Under the pieces are notes generated by a model that was not told the origin of the DNA, made no database searches, and was given only the letters and a program-made list of their open reading frames with translations. From assembly GCA_963838375.1 (NCBI GenBank), contig CAWIQY010000006.1:1-64000 (forward strand): a stretch of DNA of 64,000 bases, written 5' to 3'. The DNA is from DVED01 sp963838375. GTDB lineage: Bacteria; Cyanobacteriota; Cyanobacteriia; Cyanobacteriales; Geitlerinemataceae. The position numbers and the translations under genes are program-made. Positions within the stretch are counted from its first letter, which is position 1; each line of letters begins with the position of its first letter. Below are positions 8,652-19,537 of this stretch, piece by piece.

Positions 8652-11600
8652 CTAACTTAAATCTCTCCTATCGCTATATCCCCCACCTCCGGGAGTTTCC
8701 ACTACAAACACATCTCCCACTTCCATCTCCACCGTCGCCGTCGCCCCCAACTCCTCCACCTTTCCATCCCGACGTTCTACCCAGTTTTTCCCCACCGCAC
8801 CGTCGCTGCCACCTTGCAACCCCGCCGGAGACACCCGACGATGACTCGACAGAATCCCAGCAGTCATGGGTTCGAGAAAGCGCAGGCGACGAATCACCCC
8901 ATTTCCGCCGTCAAATTGCCCCTTACCGCCACTGTTTTCCCGAATGGCAAAACGCTCCAAAAGTACGGGGAAGCGCCATTCCAGGACTTCTGGATCGGTC
9001 AGGCGCGAGTTGGTCATGTGGGTCTGCACCGCATCGGTTCCGGGGAAGGTTGCGCCCGCGCCGGAACCGCCGCAAATGGTTTCGTAGTATTGATACCGAT
9101 CGTTGCCGAAGGTAAAGTTATTCATAGTACCTTGGGAGCCTGCCAGCACTCCCAACGCGCCATATAAGGCATCGACAATGCCTTGGGAGGTTTCCACGTT
9201 CCCGGCTACCACGGCTGCGGGATAAACTGGGTTCAGCATACAGCCTTCGGGAATGACAATCTCTAACGGTTTGAGGCATCCGGCGTTGAGGGGGATGTTG
9301 TCGTCTACCAGGGTGCGGAAGACATAGAGAACGGCGGCTTTGCAGACGGCGGCAGGGGCGTTAAAGTTGGTTGCCAGTTGGGGCGAGGTTCCGGTAAAAT
9401 CGATTTTAGCGCGGCGTTGGGCTTTGTCGATGGCGATGTTGACGTGGATGCAGTCCCCGGTATCTAAGGGATAGGTAAATTCCCCGTCTTGGAGGACAGA
9501 AATGGCACGGCGAACGCATTCTTCAGCGTTATCTTGAACGTATCCCATATAAGCTTCGACGGTTTCTAATCCGTAATGGGAAACCCTGTTTTTTAGTTCG
9601 CCTACGCCTTTTTCGTTGGCGGCAATTTGTGCTTGGATGTCGGCGAGGTTTTGTTGGGGATTGCGGGCGGGATAGGGATTCGATTGGAGTAAGTCTAAAA
9701 ATTCTTTTTCTTGAAACGTGCCGTTAGCTACGAGTTGGAAATTGTCGATTAAAACGCCTTCTTCTGTGATTTGGGTACTGTTGGGTGGCATGGAACCGGG
9801 GGTGATGCCACCGATGTCGGCGTGGTGTCCCCGAGAAGCCACGTAAAATAACGGTTGTAGGGGAGGGGCAGGGGCAGGCAGGGGGCAGGGGCAGGCACGG
9901 GGGCACTGCCCCTACATCTATAAACACGGGGGTGATGACGGTGATATCGGGTAAATGCGTACCGCCGTTGTAGGGGTTATTTAAAACGTAGACATCGCCG
10001 GGTTGTAGAGATGTTTCGGTGCGATGTAAATGAGAGATTAGGCTTTCGACACTTTCGCTCATCGAACCCAAATGTACGGGAATGTGGGGGGCATTAGCGA
10101 CGAGTTGTCCGTGCCGATCGAAGATCGCACAAGAGAAATCTAATCTCTCTTTAATATTAACAGAAGTGCTGGTATTTTGCAAGGAAATTCCCATCTGTTC
10201 GGCGATCGACCGGAACAGATTATTGAAGATTTCTAGCATCACCGGATCGACGGTTTGTCCTGGTTCTGTTGTTCGGGATTGTACAGTTCGATCGAGATCG
10301 GACATTCGTTGTAAAATCAGAGAACCTCGATCGTTAATTTTCGCCTCCCAACCCAACTCGACAATATTGGTTCCGGTGGGTTCGACAATCATTGCCGGAC
10401 TAAAAATACGATCGCCGGGTTGTAAGTCTTGACGGCGAAAAACTGGGGTTTCATGCCAAGATTCATTGGCATACACGGACACCGTGGCAATCGGAATGGG
10501 AGATGCATTTGAATGTCGATCGATCGAGGTCTCTTCTGGAGAAAACTGCTGCCAAATTCCCTCTACTGAAACCGTTGCTGCTACTAAAGATTTGTCCGGC
10601 ATCAGGAAACCGTAGCGCTGTTTGTAAAGACGATCGAACTCGGCTTGCATCGACTCGAATTCGGCAAAATCCACAATTAATTTTGAATCGGTTCCTTGAT
10701 ATTTGAGGTGAACTTTTCTTAATATTTCGGAAGGGCTGGAGTTGACTTCGCGTAAAGTTTGTTCTAACTCCTGAAAAGCGGCGGATAATTCCACCATGGA
10801 GTCTGAGTTGAGAGAAATTTCTACTGATTTTTCTCGCAACGATCGCACATCTGCCAAACCCATTCCATAAGCCGAAAGAACCCCAGCATAGGGATGAATG
10901 AAAATCTGTTTCATTCCCAGCGAATCGGCGATCGAACAGGCGTGTTGACCCCCAGCACCCCCAAAACAACACAACGTATATTCCGAGACATCATATCCCC
11001 GTTGTAGCGATACCTTTTTAATAGCATTTGCCATATTTTCTACCGCGATCGATCGGTATCCAGCCGCCACCTGTTGGGGCGATTGCATCTCTCCCGTCGC
11101 CTCTCCAATCTCCCTTGCCAATCGCGTAAACTTTTCCCGTACGATATCAGCATCCAACGGTAAATCGCCCATTTCTCCAAACACTTTGGGGAACAATTCG
11201 GGTTGAATTCGACCTAACATAACATTACAATCTGTCACCGTCAAATCTCCGCCATTGCGGTAACACGCCGGACCCGGATTTGCCCCCGCAGACTCCGGTC
11301 CTACTCGATATCTTGCCCCATCAAAAAACAGAATTGAACCGCCTCCCGCCGCGACGGTATGAATCGACATCATCGGGACTTGTAGGCGAATTCCGGCAAT
11401 TTCTGTCTCAAATTCTCGTTCGTATTCTATTGCGCCTTCTACTTCCCCGGCATAGTGGGCGACATCTGTCGAGGTTCCCCCCATATCAAAGGTAATAATT
11501 TTATGAAATCCCGCTCTTCTGCTAGTGTTGACAGCCCCGACAATTCCCCCCGCAGGTCCCGATAAAATGCTATCTTTTCCTTTAAATTTTTGTGCTTCAG

Positions 11601-12366
11601 CAAGTCCACCATTGGACTGCATAAACATTAACTTGGGGGATGACTTCATCTCTTCTCCCACTCCTTGTAATTGTTGGCTAACCCGATCGACATAGCGCCG
11701 CAGAATGGGAGATAAATATGCATCCACCACAGTGGTATCCCCACGACTCACCAGTTTAATTAACGGACTGACTTCGTGGGAAACAGAAATTTGAGTAAAG
11801 CCAATTTCTCGGGCAACTGCGGCAATTTGCTGTTCGGTTTGGGGATAGCGATAACCGTGCATGAGGACGATGGCACAACTGCGAATCCCATCATCATAAG
11901 CTTGTTGTAATTGGGCAATATAATCTGTTGCCAGAGGAATTAATTCTTCACCGCCAGCGCTGTAGCGTTCTTCGACTTCGATCGCCCGTTCATATAACAT
12001 CTGTGGTAGAATAATGTTACGGGCAAAAATATCAGGGCGATTTTGATAGCCGATGCGAAGTGCATCTCGAAAACCCTGGGTAATAATTAATACCGTTCGA
12101 TCGCCTTTGTGTTCCAACAACGCATTCGTGGCTACCGTTGTTCCCATCCGCACTTCGGCAATGACATCGGCGGGGATGGGTTCGTCGGCGGCTCCCATCA
12201 ATTCCCGAATTCCCTGCACCGCAGCATCGACATAACGATCGGGATTTTCCGACAGCAGCTTATGAATTTTGATGTTTCCGTCGGGACATTTGGCAACGAT
12301 ATCTGTAAATGTTCCTCCACGATCGATCCAGAAATACCAACGGTTAGAAGAAGTAGCAGTTGTCAT
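8652..12366 (-). pseudogene. 5-oxoprolinase/hydantoinase (HyuA-HyuB fusion), split by an inserted element
   Basis: Two abutting frames together make an OplAH-like enzyme of about 1220 residues (ATP-dependent 5-oxo-L-proline hydrolysis in the glutathione cycle is the family's best-known role). Frame 1 starts at ATG 12366 with D-R-G-G-T-F-T-D-I-V-A, the HyuA N-terminal motif, carries the HyuA core (FDMGGTSTDVA), and enters HyuB at VDPVMLEIFNNLFRSIAEQM. HyuB continues to GGTHLPDITVITPVFID, where a 59-bp GC-rich element (9857-9915) shifts the frame by one. The rest of HyuB (FYVASRGHHADIGG to GGGYSDRR) runs in the second frame to 8652. HyuA alone could still be translated, with a nonsense tail to 9724. 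Residues elsewhere are well conserved, suggesting the break is recent. Confidence 0.85.
9857..9915. repeat. GC-rich GTAGGGG...CCCCTAC element inside oplAH
   Basis: 59 bp bounded by GTAGGGG and GCCCCTAC, with an interior of repeated GGGGCAGG units. It sits between the codons for ...PVFID and PLFYVASRGHH of HyuB. The 61 bases between these conserved codons are 1 modulo 3, so the element breaks the frame. Confidence 0.8.
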
Positions 12367-12535
12367 CACAATTTTCCGCAACTTGATTGTATCTTCTACG
12401 GTGACATTTTCGGGACAATAATACAACTCATATTTTTCATAGTTTTCATCGAATTTAATTCTTGCCCCCTCACTTGCGGAATTTTCGTCAGACGATGGGG
12501 CGATACCTGAATCGGGCTAAGGGTCAGAATTAACT

Positions 12536-13744
12536 TCAATTCGATCTCAGTTTGATTAACTTAAAAATCTCTTTCGCCGCCCTCTCGCCCACGCCCACTT
12601 CCCCCAAACATTGACACATTTCCTGATACTGTGCCAACATCCGATCGCGCCGCTCGGTATTGCACAATAATTCCAAAGATTCAGCCACAATTCGCTTAGG
12701 TGTCGCATCTTCTTGCAATAACTCTGGAACGATCGGTTTCATCTGCACCAAATTCGGCGGCGACATAAACGGAATCTTAAACCCCAACAGTTTCCGGGCA
12801 ATCCAAGCCGTCAGCGGATTCACCCGATATACCACCACCTGCGGCACATTCAACAACGCCAGTTCTAAGTTCACCGTTCCCGATTTGCAAATCGCTAGAT
12901 CGGCGGCAGCCAGTACCGTTTTCGTGTCTTTTCTCACCAAAGTTGCCCGCAATCCATACCGATCGATCGCCCGATCGATCGCTCTGCGATAGGTTTCCAA
13001 CGATAAAGGAATCCAAAACTGTATCTGAGGAATTTGGGCTTGCAATCGCCGCGCTGCCTGAAAAATAACCGGCATCAACGCCCGAATTTCCTGGTGACGA
13101 GACGCCGGAAGCAAAGCCACTGCGATCGTCCCCTCATCAATACCCAACGCTGCCCTGGCGGCTTTCCGAGTGGGCGCATTTTGCATCAAATCCACCAAAG
13201 GATGACCCACCCACGTCACTGCCGCCCCTCGTTCCTCAAAAAATCGAGCTTCCTCGGGAAAAATTGCCAACAGACGATCGCTCATCTTGATAATCTGTGC
13301 GGTATTGCGAGGGCTAATCGACCATACCCAGGCTTGTGGCGCAATATAGTAGGCGATCGCAATTTCAGGCAAATACCGCCGCAAATAACTGCCCAAACTC
13401 AGATTCGGACCCATATAATCGATACACACCACCACATCCGGCGGGTTGCGTCGCAAATAACGTTGAATGCGGCGTTGGATTTTCCACGTCGGCAAGACAA
13501 ACGGTAGCGATTCCAACAAACCCACCGCCCCGATATCGCTGGTGTTGCCCAACAAAGTTGCCCCTGCTGCTGCCATGAGATCGCCCCCCACCGCCGTGAT
13601 TTGCAACGAATGCCCGATCTGACTGGCATAACGGTACAATGCCCGAACCAATAGCGAACCTTGGAGATCTCCAGACACTTCTCCGGTGGCAATAAAAATC
13701 TGGAGGGGTCGATTTGAGATATCGTGTATTGGGGCTGGTGTCAT
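12536..13744 (-). CDS. lpxB: LpxB, lipid-A-disaccharide synthase
   Basis: A 402-residue GT19 enzyme that joins UDP-2,3-diacylglucosamine to 2,3-diacylglucosamine-1-phosphate to give lipid A disaccharide at the inner membrane. Family signatures are FIATGEVSGDLQG near the N-terminus, DVVVCIDYMGPNLSL, the characteristic YYIAPQAWVWS, LAIFPEEARFF and VGHPLVDL, with the nucleotide-binding half from ALLPASRHQEI to CKSGTVNLELALLNVP. Length is normal. The ATG at 13744 is adopted. It follows the oxoprolinase gene on the same strand with a 170-bp gap and is probably a separate transcript. Confidence 0.95.
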   Translation of the reverse strand: MTPAPIHDISNRPLQIFIATGEVSGDLQGSLLVRALYRYASQIGHSLQITAVGGDLMAAAGATLLGNTSDIGAVGLLESLPFVLPTWKIQRRIQRYLRRNPPDVVVCIDYMGPNLSLGSYLRRYLPEIAIAYYIAPQAWVWSISPRNTAQIIKMSDRLLAIFPEEARFFEERGAAVTWVGHPLVDLMQNAPTRKAARAALGIDEGTIAVALLPASRHQEIRALMPVIFQAARRLQAQIPQIQFWIPLSLETYRRAIDRAIDRYGLRATLVRKDTKTVLAAADLAICKSGTVNLELALLNVPQVVVYRVNPLTAWIARKLLGFKIPFMSPPNLVQMKPIVPELLQEDATPKRIVAESLELLCNTERRDRMLAQYQEMCQCLGEVGVGERAAKEIFKLIKLRSN

Positions 13745-13804
13745 GTAACAACTAACTACTCACAACTTTACAGAAGGCGGTTAAAACTGTGACTACAGGA
13801 TCGA

Positions 13805-13852
13805 AACCTGCCTATACAGGTTAGAAAATTCTTCAGTCTGCGGAGGCAGACT
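13805..13852. repeat. Two small hairpins between lpxB and the kinase gene
   Basis: AACCTG/CAGGTT arms at 13805-13822 and AGTCTGC/GCAGACT arms at 13835-13852. The second is followed by a short T-rich stretch on the plus strand. They may be a terminator for the kinase gene read from the minus strand, or copies of a dispersed hairpin repeat. Confidence 0.35.
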
Positions 13853-13896
13853 TTGCTTCTGTAGGCGTGACTTCCTAGTCGCCTGCCTAAAGTTGA

Positions 13897-15249
13897 CTAG
13901 CCACTAGCCATAACGATTTCAGATTCTACCGGAATTTCAATCATAAATTTCGTCCCTTCACCCAAGATCGAACTGCATCGAATCTGACCTTTGTGTTTGT
14001 CAACAATAATTTGTCGCGAGATCGGTAATCCTAAACCCGTACCCTTGCCGGGTGGTTTGGTCGTAAATAAACGATCGAATATTCTCTCTGTCACCTCGGG
14101 CGACATTCCCGGCCCGTTATCCGAAATTTCGATCGCGACTTGGGTTCGATCGGACGATATTGCCGTGCGAATAACAATGTGGTGTGAAAATCTCACCATT
14201 TCTGCATAAGACCGCACTTCCCCAAACTCGTCGATCGCATCAATACTGTTCGCTAAAAGGTTCATAAATACCTGATTGAGTTGATTGGGATAGCATTTGA
14301 TGGGAGGAACATCTCCATATTTTTTGATGATTTGGATTTCGGGTCTATTTTTATGAGCTTTGAGGCGATGTTTTAAAATCACCAGGGTGCTGTCAATTCC
14401 TTCATGCAAATTTGCTGTTATTTTTTGAGAAGGATCGGCACGAGAAAATAGTCGGAGCGAAATACTCAATTGTCGAATTCGATCGGTGCCTAGTTTCATC
14501 GAACCCATCATTTCCGGCAGTTCATCTACTAAATATTCAAGATCTATCTTTTCTGCATTTTCTTCAATTTCAGCACCGGGATGTGGAACATTTTTTTGAT
14601 AAAGATGAAGATGATTGAGTAGGTTTTTAACCTCTTTATTGACTAAATCTAAATTGCCTTCGATAAACCCGACAGGATTATTGATTTCATGAGCGATTCC
14701 CGAGATGAGCTGACCGAGAGTCGCCATTTTTTCGGTCTGCACGAGCTGAAGTTCAGCCTCTTGAAGATCCTGTAGAGCTTGGGTCAGTTCTTCCGTACGT
14801 TTGGCAACTTGTGCTTCCAAATTTTGGGTTAAGTACCGGATAGTCAACTGACTCTGAACGCGAGCTAAAACTTCTTCAATTTGAAAGGGCTTGGTGATGT
14901 AGTCAATTCCCCCAACCTGAAACGCTTTGACTTTATCCAAAGGATCGTCGAGAGCACTCAAAAAAATCACAGGAATGTGACAAGTTTTCGGGTCAGATTT
15001 TAGCGCTTGGCAAACCCCATATCCATCGATATCTGGCATGACAATATCGAGTAAAATCAGATCGGGCGGCTCGACTCGGGCAGAGGTCAGAGCCATCTGA
15101 CCATCAATTGCTTTACGAACTTCATATCCTCGATCGCTCAGCATATCTGACAAAAGACGTAGATTGTTTGGGGTATCGTCAACAATCAAAATTTCAGCGT
15201 TGGCAGTTTCGGAAGTAGAAAGATTTAAATATTGCTTCATAGGGTACAT
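13897..15249 (-). CDS. Response regulator-histidine kinase hybrid (REC-HisKA-HATPase)
   Basis: A 450-residue cytoplasmic protein. Residues 19-135 are a receiver domain (acid pocket at DD24-25, phosphoacceptor D68 in LILLDIVMPD, conserved K120). Residues about 140-175 are a coiled coil (RTEELTQALQDLQEAELQL), followed by HisKA with H187 in SGIAHEINNP. The ATPase domain shows the N-box (NQVFMNLLANSIDA), the G1 box DNGPGMSP and G2 GKGTGLGL. The receiver-then-kinase order is typical of cyanobacterial kinases phosphorylated by another kinase. It lies 97 bp downstream of the large hybrid kinase on the same strand, so the two may form one phosphorelay; that link is inference. A second ATG at 15240 is an alternative start. 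Confidence 0.92.
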   Translation of the reverse strand: MYPMKQYLNLSTSETANAEILIVDDTPNNLRLLSDMLSDRGYEVRKAIDGQMALTSARVEPPDLILLDIVMPDIDGYGVCQALKSDPKTCHIPVIFLSALDDPLDKVKAFQVGGIDYITKPFQIEEVLARVQSQLTIRYLTQNLEAQVAKRTEELTQALQDLQEAELQLVQTEKMATLGQLISGIAHEINNPVGFIEGNLDLVNKEVKNLLNHLHLYQKNVPHPGAEIEENAEKIDLEYLVDELPEMMGSMKLGTDRIRQLSISLRLFSRADPSQKITANLHEGIDSTLVILKHRLKAHKNRPEIQIIKKYGDVPPIKCYPNQLNQVFMNLLANSIDAIDEFGEVRSYAEMVRFSHHIVIRTAISSDRTQVAIEISDNGPGMSPEVTERIFDRLFTTKPPGKGTGLGLPISRQIIVDKHKGQIRCSSILGEGTKFMIEIPVESEIVMASG

Positions 15250-15345
15250 AAAGTTTGAGGAATGAGGAGTGAAAACTCATCCTTTTTAACCCAGCGAGAT
15301 TTTCCTATGCAATAACGTTGTATAAGTCTCGCCAGCCATTAACAA

Positions 15346-18300
15346 TTAACAATCAACAATTCGGCTTTGACATTTCTGTGCCATGGGTTTGAGTAATTCA
15401 ATCGCCCGATCGAAACGGAAGTGACCGACCCAATCTTTCAAAACTGGGGTCAGGAGACAACATTCCGGTGGAATTTCTTCGATCAGCCCCAGAAGAATAC
15501 GATCGGAGCCTTTGATAGCGGCTTGATAGCTCTGTAAAATCCATTCATCCGGCAAATGAGATAATTCCTCTCTCAAGGCTTCCAAGGTCGGCATTGCGCC
15601 ACTTGTGGGTCGATCGCAATGGGTTGGGACGATCGGCTCGGCAAAACAGTAGCGCACCCCTAAATATCGAGCCAACTTCTCTAAGATTATCTCTTCTCGA
15701 AAGGGCTTGCTGACAAAATCGTCGCAACCCGCTGATAAAATGGCTGTTCGATCGCGCTCGAACGCACTGGCTGTTAATGCAACAATCGCTGTTTTCACCG
15801 AAGAGTCTGACTCCTGAAGACGCGATCGCGCTTTAATTTGTTGAGTCGCATGATAACCGTCCATTCCCGGCATCTGCATATCCATCCAAATCAAATGAGG
15901 TTGCCAACTTTCCCACAAAACCACCGCTTCTTGACCGTTTTTTGCTTCTTTTACCTGCAATCCCAAGGATTCCATTAATTTCACCATCAATAAACGACTT
16001 TCGGGACGATCGTCGGCAATCATAATCCGATAGGCGATCGCTTTAGTGGCGATGGGCATTGCCTCTAGCCAACGAGTTTGGGTCGCTAATGCCGTCTTTT
16101 CGATCGTCGCCAAATTCAGATCGAATTGAAAACAGCTTCCTCGACCGACTGTACTACTCACTGTAATCTCTCCGCCCATCAACTGCACGAACCGATGACT
16201 GATGGGCAATCCTAACCCCGTGCCTTCCGATGCCTTACGACCCGCTTCTGCCTGTCCAAAAGGAACGAATAGCGTCTCGAGTTCCTCGGGCTTAATTCCC
16301 AACCCCGTGTCTTCTACCTCGAAGTGGAGAATTTGAGGGGTCGGGATAAAATCGCCCCGTTTCCCCATCTGGGCTGTCCCTTCTGCGTTGTGCAACCCGA
16401 AAACCCGCAGCGTCACGCCACCTTCTTCGGTAAATTTAATGGCATTAGACAGTAGGTTAATTAAAACTTGACACAATTTGCGTTCATCCGTTTGAATATA
16501 TTGAGGAACATTGAGTGCTTTATCAAAAATCAGCCACAATCCTTTTTCTTTGGCTTTAAGCTGAAGCATACTTTCTACATTATCCAACAGGCGAGATAAA
16601 TCGAATTGGGTTTCGTAGAGAGCAATGCGACCGGATTCGATTTTGGACATCTCGAGAATGTTGTTAATCAGCTCGAGTAAATGTTCGCCGCTCTGACTGA
16701 TAATTTGTAAATATTCTTGATGTTCGGCAGATAGGGTGGCATCGCGGTTCATCACTTGGGTAAACCCGAGAATCGCGTTGAGAGGCGTCCGCAATTCGTG
16801 GCTCATATTGGCGAGAAATTCGCTTTTCGATCGACTGGCTGCGTCTGCCGCCTCTTTTGCCCGTTGCAGTTCGATTTCCGTCTGTTTGCGATCGGTGATG
16901 TCGCTCGCCGTTCCGGTTGCACCGAGGATGTGTCCTTCGCTATTGCGCCGCACGATACCATTAAACAGTAGATGGATCGGTTTTCCTTCTCGGGTATGGT
17001 GGATAACTTCCTGTTGGAAAAAGGTTTTTTCGGCGAAGAGGCGATTGAATTCGGCTCGCAGACGATCGCGATCTGGGGGAGGAGCGAGATCGGCAATGGA
17101 TCGACCGATAAAGTATTCCGGTTCGTAACCGTAAATTTGCTGCACAGCCGGGTTGACAAAAGTGTAACAGCCACGATCGTTGACCGACCAAATGGCATCT
17201 TGAGAGGCTTCAACCAGTGCCCGATATTTGCTTTCACTTTCTTTGAGTTCCGATTCCATCTGTTTGCGATCGCTGATTTCGATTGCCGAGACGATCGCTT
17301 TGCCCAAGGTATCTTGATAACCCCGAGCTACATCGAGATGCAGAAGGATATACCCCCATTTTCCATCGGATTGCCGATAGCGACATTCGGACTTGAAATG
17401 CTGTTTTCCTTGCGCTAAAGTGACGATCGCCTCTCGCACAACATTAAAATCTTGGGAGAATAGAGCCACGGGATTTAAGTTTGCAAAAAATTCGGCTTCG
17501 CTATTAGCACCAAAGGCTCGATATGTGGCTGGATTGATGCGAACCACTTTCAGACATTTCAGACATTCTAAAATGACATAGGGACTTTTCTGGAAAAAAC
17601 GACGAAAGTCCTTGACACCCGTCGCCTGAATACAGTTAAAATACTGCTTCATGCCGGAGAGATCCAGTTCCCACAGTTGCAGCGCAGAATCCTCAAATAG
17701 CGTTTTGTAACGGTTTTCGCTGTCTCGCAGAGCTGTTTCCGTTTGGTTGCGGATGTGCACTTCTTGCTGCAATTGCTCGGTTCTTTCGGCAACTCTTTGC
17801 GCTAGAGTGCGGGAATAATCCTCAATGCGTGCGTACAGTTGGGCGTTTTCTAAGGAAATCGCGGCTTGGGTCGCTAGGAGTTGTAAAATCTCCAACCGAT
17901 CGCCGCTGAAAGCATCGGCATGAGTATAATTTTCCAGGTAAATCATCCCTTTCATTTTACCCCGATCGATCGTCGGCAAACACAATAATGATTTAGGTCG
18001 TCGTTGCCGAAAATACGGATCTGCGGCAAAGGAATCTGTCAAAATCTCTTCAGTAATTAGGAGAGGTTGTTGAGTTTGTCGAACGTAGTCGATGACACTT
18101 TGGGGAACGTCTAAAACGCAAGTCGTCGCGGTTTCGATGGGAATAGATTGCAAGTTGCAATTCGCCGGAAAGTCTGGGGTGGCAGAGGCGCGATCGCATC
18201 GAGCCGCAATCGCCAACCGATCGCCTTGGACTAAAATGGAGATCCCCACGTCGGCTCCCGTTTTTTCGATCGCCATCTGCATCAAGACGACTAATAGTTT

Positions 18301-19233
18301 ATCCAGGTGAAGCGCCCCCGACAAGGTTTGCGACAATTGCATCGCCTCTGCCCAGTCGGTTGCGATCGAATTTTTCGGCGAAGAGGGCAATTTGTGGAGA
18401 TAGCGACGGGATAAATCTTCCGCTTTGGCTCGAGCACCTAGACGATCGTACAATTGATACGCATCTGTTAGATAAACCTTCGCGATTTTGGGTTTTTCCC
18501 AGTTCAAATAAAACTTTCCGGCTAGTTCGTTGGAGAGTGCTTCTATACAGATATTTCCCAGTTTTTGTGCCGAAGCGATCGCTCGATCGAAATATTCTAT
18601 TGCCTCAGCACTATGCCCGCGCACCCGGTTAAACTCTGCCAAAACCAGCTCGTATTCGGGAAAACTACAGGTCGGATACCGATCGAGCCACAGTTGTATC
18701 TGTGCAATATCTACTTCGACTCGTTCTAGAATTTGGGGTTGTTCGAGAAGGGAAACTTCATCGTACATCGCTAACTGCGAGAGCGCATCGTAGATGTGAA
18801 ATATCAGCAATTCTAATTCATTTGTTTGGGTGTTTAAGTCTGGATTCAGGTAATCGAGACATTCCACTGCCCGAGTCGGATTTTGCCAAAAATAGCAGGC
18901 GATCGCTCGATATAGAAATTGCCATTTTTGCGGAGAACAATCGGATATTTGTTCGTTGCTCTTTTTTAGATATTTTTGATTGGGTTCAAGGATTACATCA
19001 CTGAGATTGTTTAGCTTCTCAATGATTTTCAAAGTAATTTTTTTATATTTGTCATCAGAAAATTTAAACTCTTGATCGGAGTTGAGAATAGGGGGGTCAG
19101 ATGCGGATAAAAGCGATTCTGGATCGGAAAATTCCCGATCGCCATCCGAAAAACCCAAACCTAGTCTCGCTCCATCTAAATTTGAATCGTGAGGATATTG
19201 GCTATTCAATTTATTAAAGTCTCCAGCTATCAA
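15346..19233 (-). CDS. Hybrid sensor histidine kinase (TPR-like, GAF, PAS x2, HisKA, HATPase, REC)
   Basis: A 1295-residue protein with no membrane segment. In order: a helical TPR-like region (about 100-290), a GAF domain (about 300-470, KTGADVGISILV to QLLATQAAISLENAQLYARI), a coiled coil, two PAS domains (about 510-780; the second reads YTFVNPAVQQIYGY), HisKA with the phospho-His in ANMSHELRTPLNAI, the ATPase domain (G2 box SEGTGLGLPIS), a receiver (LIWMDMQMPGMDGY) and an HPt-like helical tail. The helical region with GKFYLNWEKPKIAKVYL matches the stretch that, in HstK-type proteins, follows a Ser/Thr kinase and an AAA-type ATPase; both are missing here. The only start is TTG 19233, so the N-terminus is uncertain and may be truncated. 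Confidence 0.88.
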   Translation of the reverse strand: MIAGDFNKLNSQYPHDSNLDGARLGLGFSDGDREFSDPESLLSASDPPILNSDQEFKFSDDKYKKITLKIIEKLNNLSDVILEPNQKYLKKSNEQISDCSPQKWQFLYRAIACYFWQNPTRAVECLDYLNPDLNTQTNELELLIFHIYDALSQLAMYDEVSLLEQPQILERVEVDIAQIQLWLDRYPTCSFPEYELVLAEFNRVRGHSAEAIEYFDRAIASAQKLGNICIEALSNELAGKFYLNWEKPKIAKVYLTDAYQLYDRLGARAKAEDLSRRYLHKLPSSPKNSIATDWAEAMQLSQTLSGALHLDKLLVVLMQMAIEKTGADVGISILVQGDRLAIAARCDRASATPDFPANCNLQSIPIETATTCVLDVPQSVIDYVRQTQQPLLITEEILTDSFAADPYFRQRRPKSLLCLPTIDRGKMKGMIYLENYTHADAFSGDRLEILQLLATQAAISLENAQLYARIEDYSRTLAQRVAERTEQLQQEVHIRNQTETALRDSENRYKTLFEDSALQLWELDLSGMKQYFNCIQATGVKDFRRFFQKSPYVILECLKCLKVVRINPATYRAFGANSEAEFFANLNPVALFSQDFNVVREAIVTLAQGKQHFKSECRYRQSDGKWGYILLHLDVARGYQDTLGKAIVSAIEISDRKQMESELKESESKYRALVEASQDAIWSVNDRGCYTFVNPAVQQIYGYEPEYFIGRSIADLAPPPDRDRLRAEFNRLFAEKTFFQQEVIHHTREGKPIHLLFNGIVRRNSEGHILGATGTASDITDRKQTEIELQRAKEAADAASRSKSEFLANMSHELRTPLNAILGFTQVMNRDATLSAEHQEYLQIISQSGEHLLELINNILEMSKIESGRIALYETQFDLSRLLDNVESMLQLKAKEKGLWLIFDKALNVPQYIQTDERKLCQVLINLLSNAIKFTEEGGVTLRVFGLHNAEGTAQMGKRGDFIPTPQILHFEVEDTGLGIKPEELETLFVPFGQAEAGRKASEGTGLGLPISHRFVQLMGGEITVSSTVGRGSCFQFDLNLATIEKTALATQTRWLEAMPIATKAIAYRIMIADDRPESRLLMVKLMESLGLQVKEAKNGQEAVVLWESWQPHLIWMDMQMPGMDGYHATQQIKARSRLQESDSSVKTAIVALTASAFERDRTAILSAGCDDFVSKPFREEIILEKLARYLGVRYCFAEPIVPTHCDRPTSGAMPTLEALREELSHLPDEWILQSYQAAIKGSDRILLGLIEEIPPECCLLTPVLKDWVGHFRFDRAIELLKPMAQKCQSRIVDC

Positions 19234-19537
19234 GGTATTAAACCAGACCTAAGCTAGATCTTATCGCGAGAAAATGCGATCGGTCGATCTCCAGCTCATT
19301 CTGTTCGGCATTTTTCGCCTTGTCTGTCGAACGCCAGCGCATTCCGGCAGGCGAAACCCGAAGGGCGGACGAGTGTTCTTGTCGGCACCGCTTCCAGTCG
19401 GCCAGCCCGGTGAGTTTTGGCAGGTTTTCTGGAAACAGCCCGGGCAAATTCAGAAGTCCAAGTCACGATCTTCCTCCGAATCTCCGGACACAGAAATTGG
19501 ATAATATAGAAAGAAGCCTTGCTGTAATCTTTCGTTC
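19234..19537. other. Divergent promoter region between the hybrid kinase and thrS
   Basis: About 300 bp with no supported gene. A TTGGATAATATAG stretch 27-40 bases before the thrS ATG contains a plausible -10 box (TAATAT). No T-box-like structure was recognised. Confidence 0.4.

Noticed and set aside
19238..19504. Short ORFs between the hybrid kinase and thrS
   Set aside because: No recognisable motifs or start signals; best read as the divergent promoter region.
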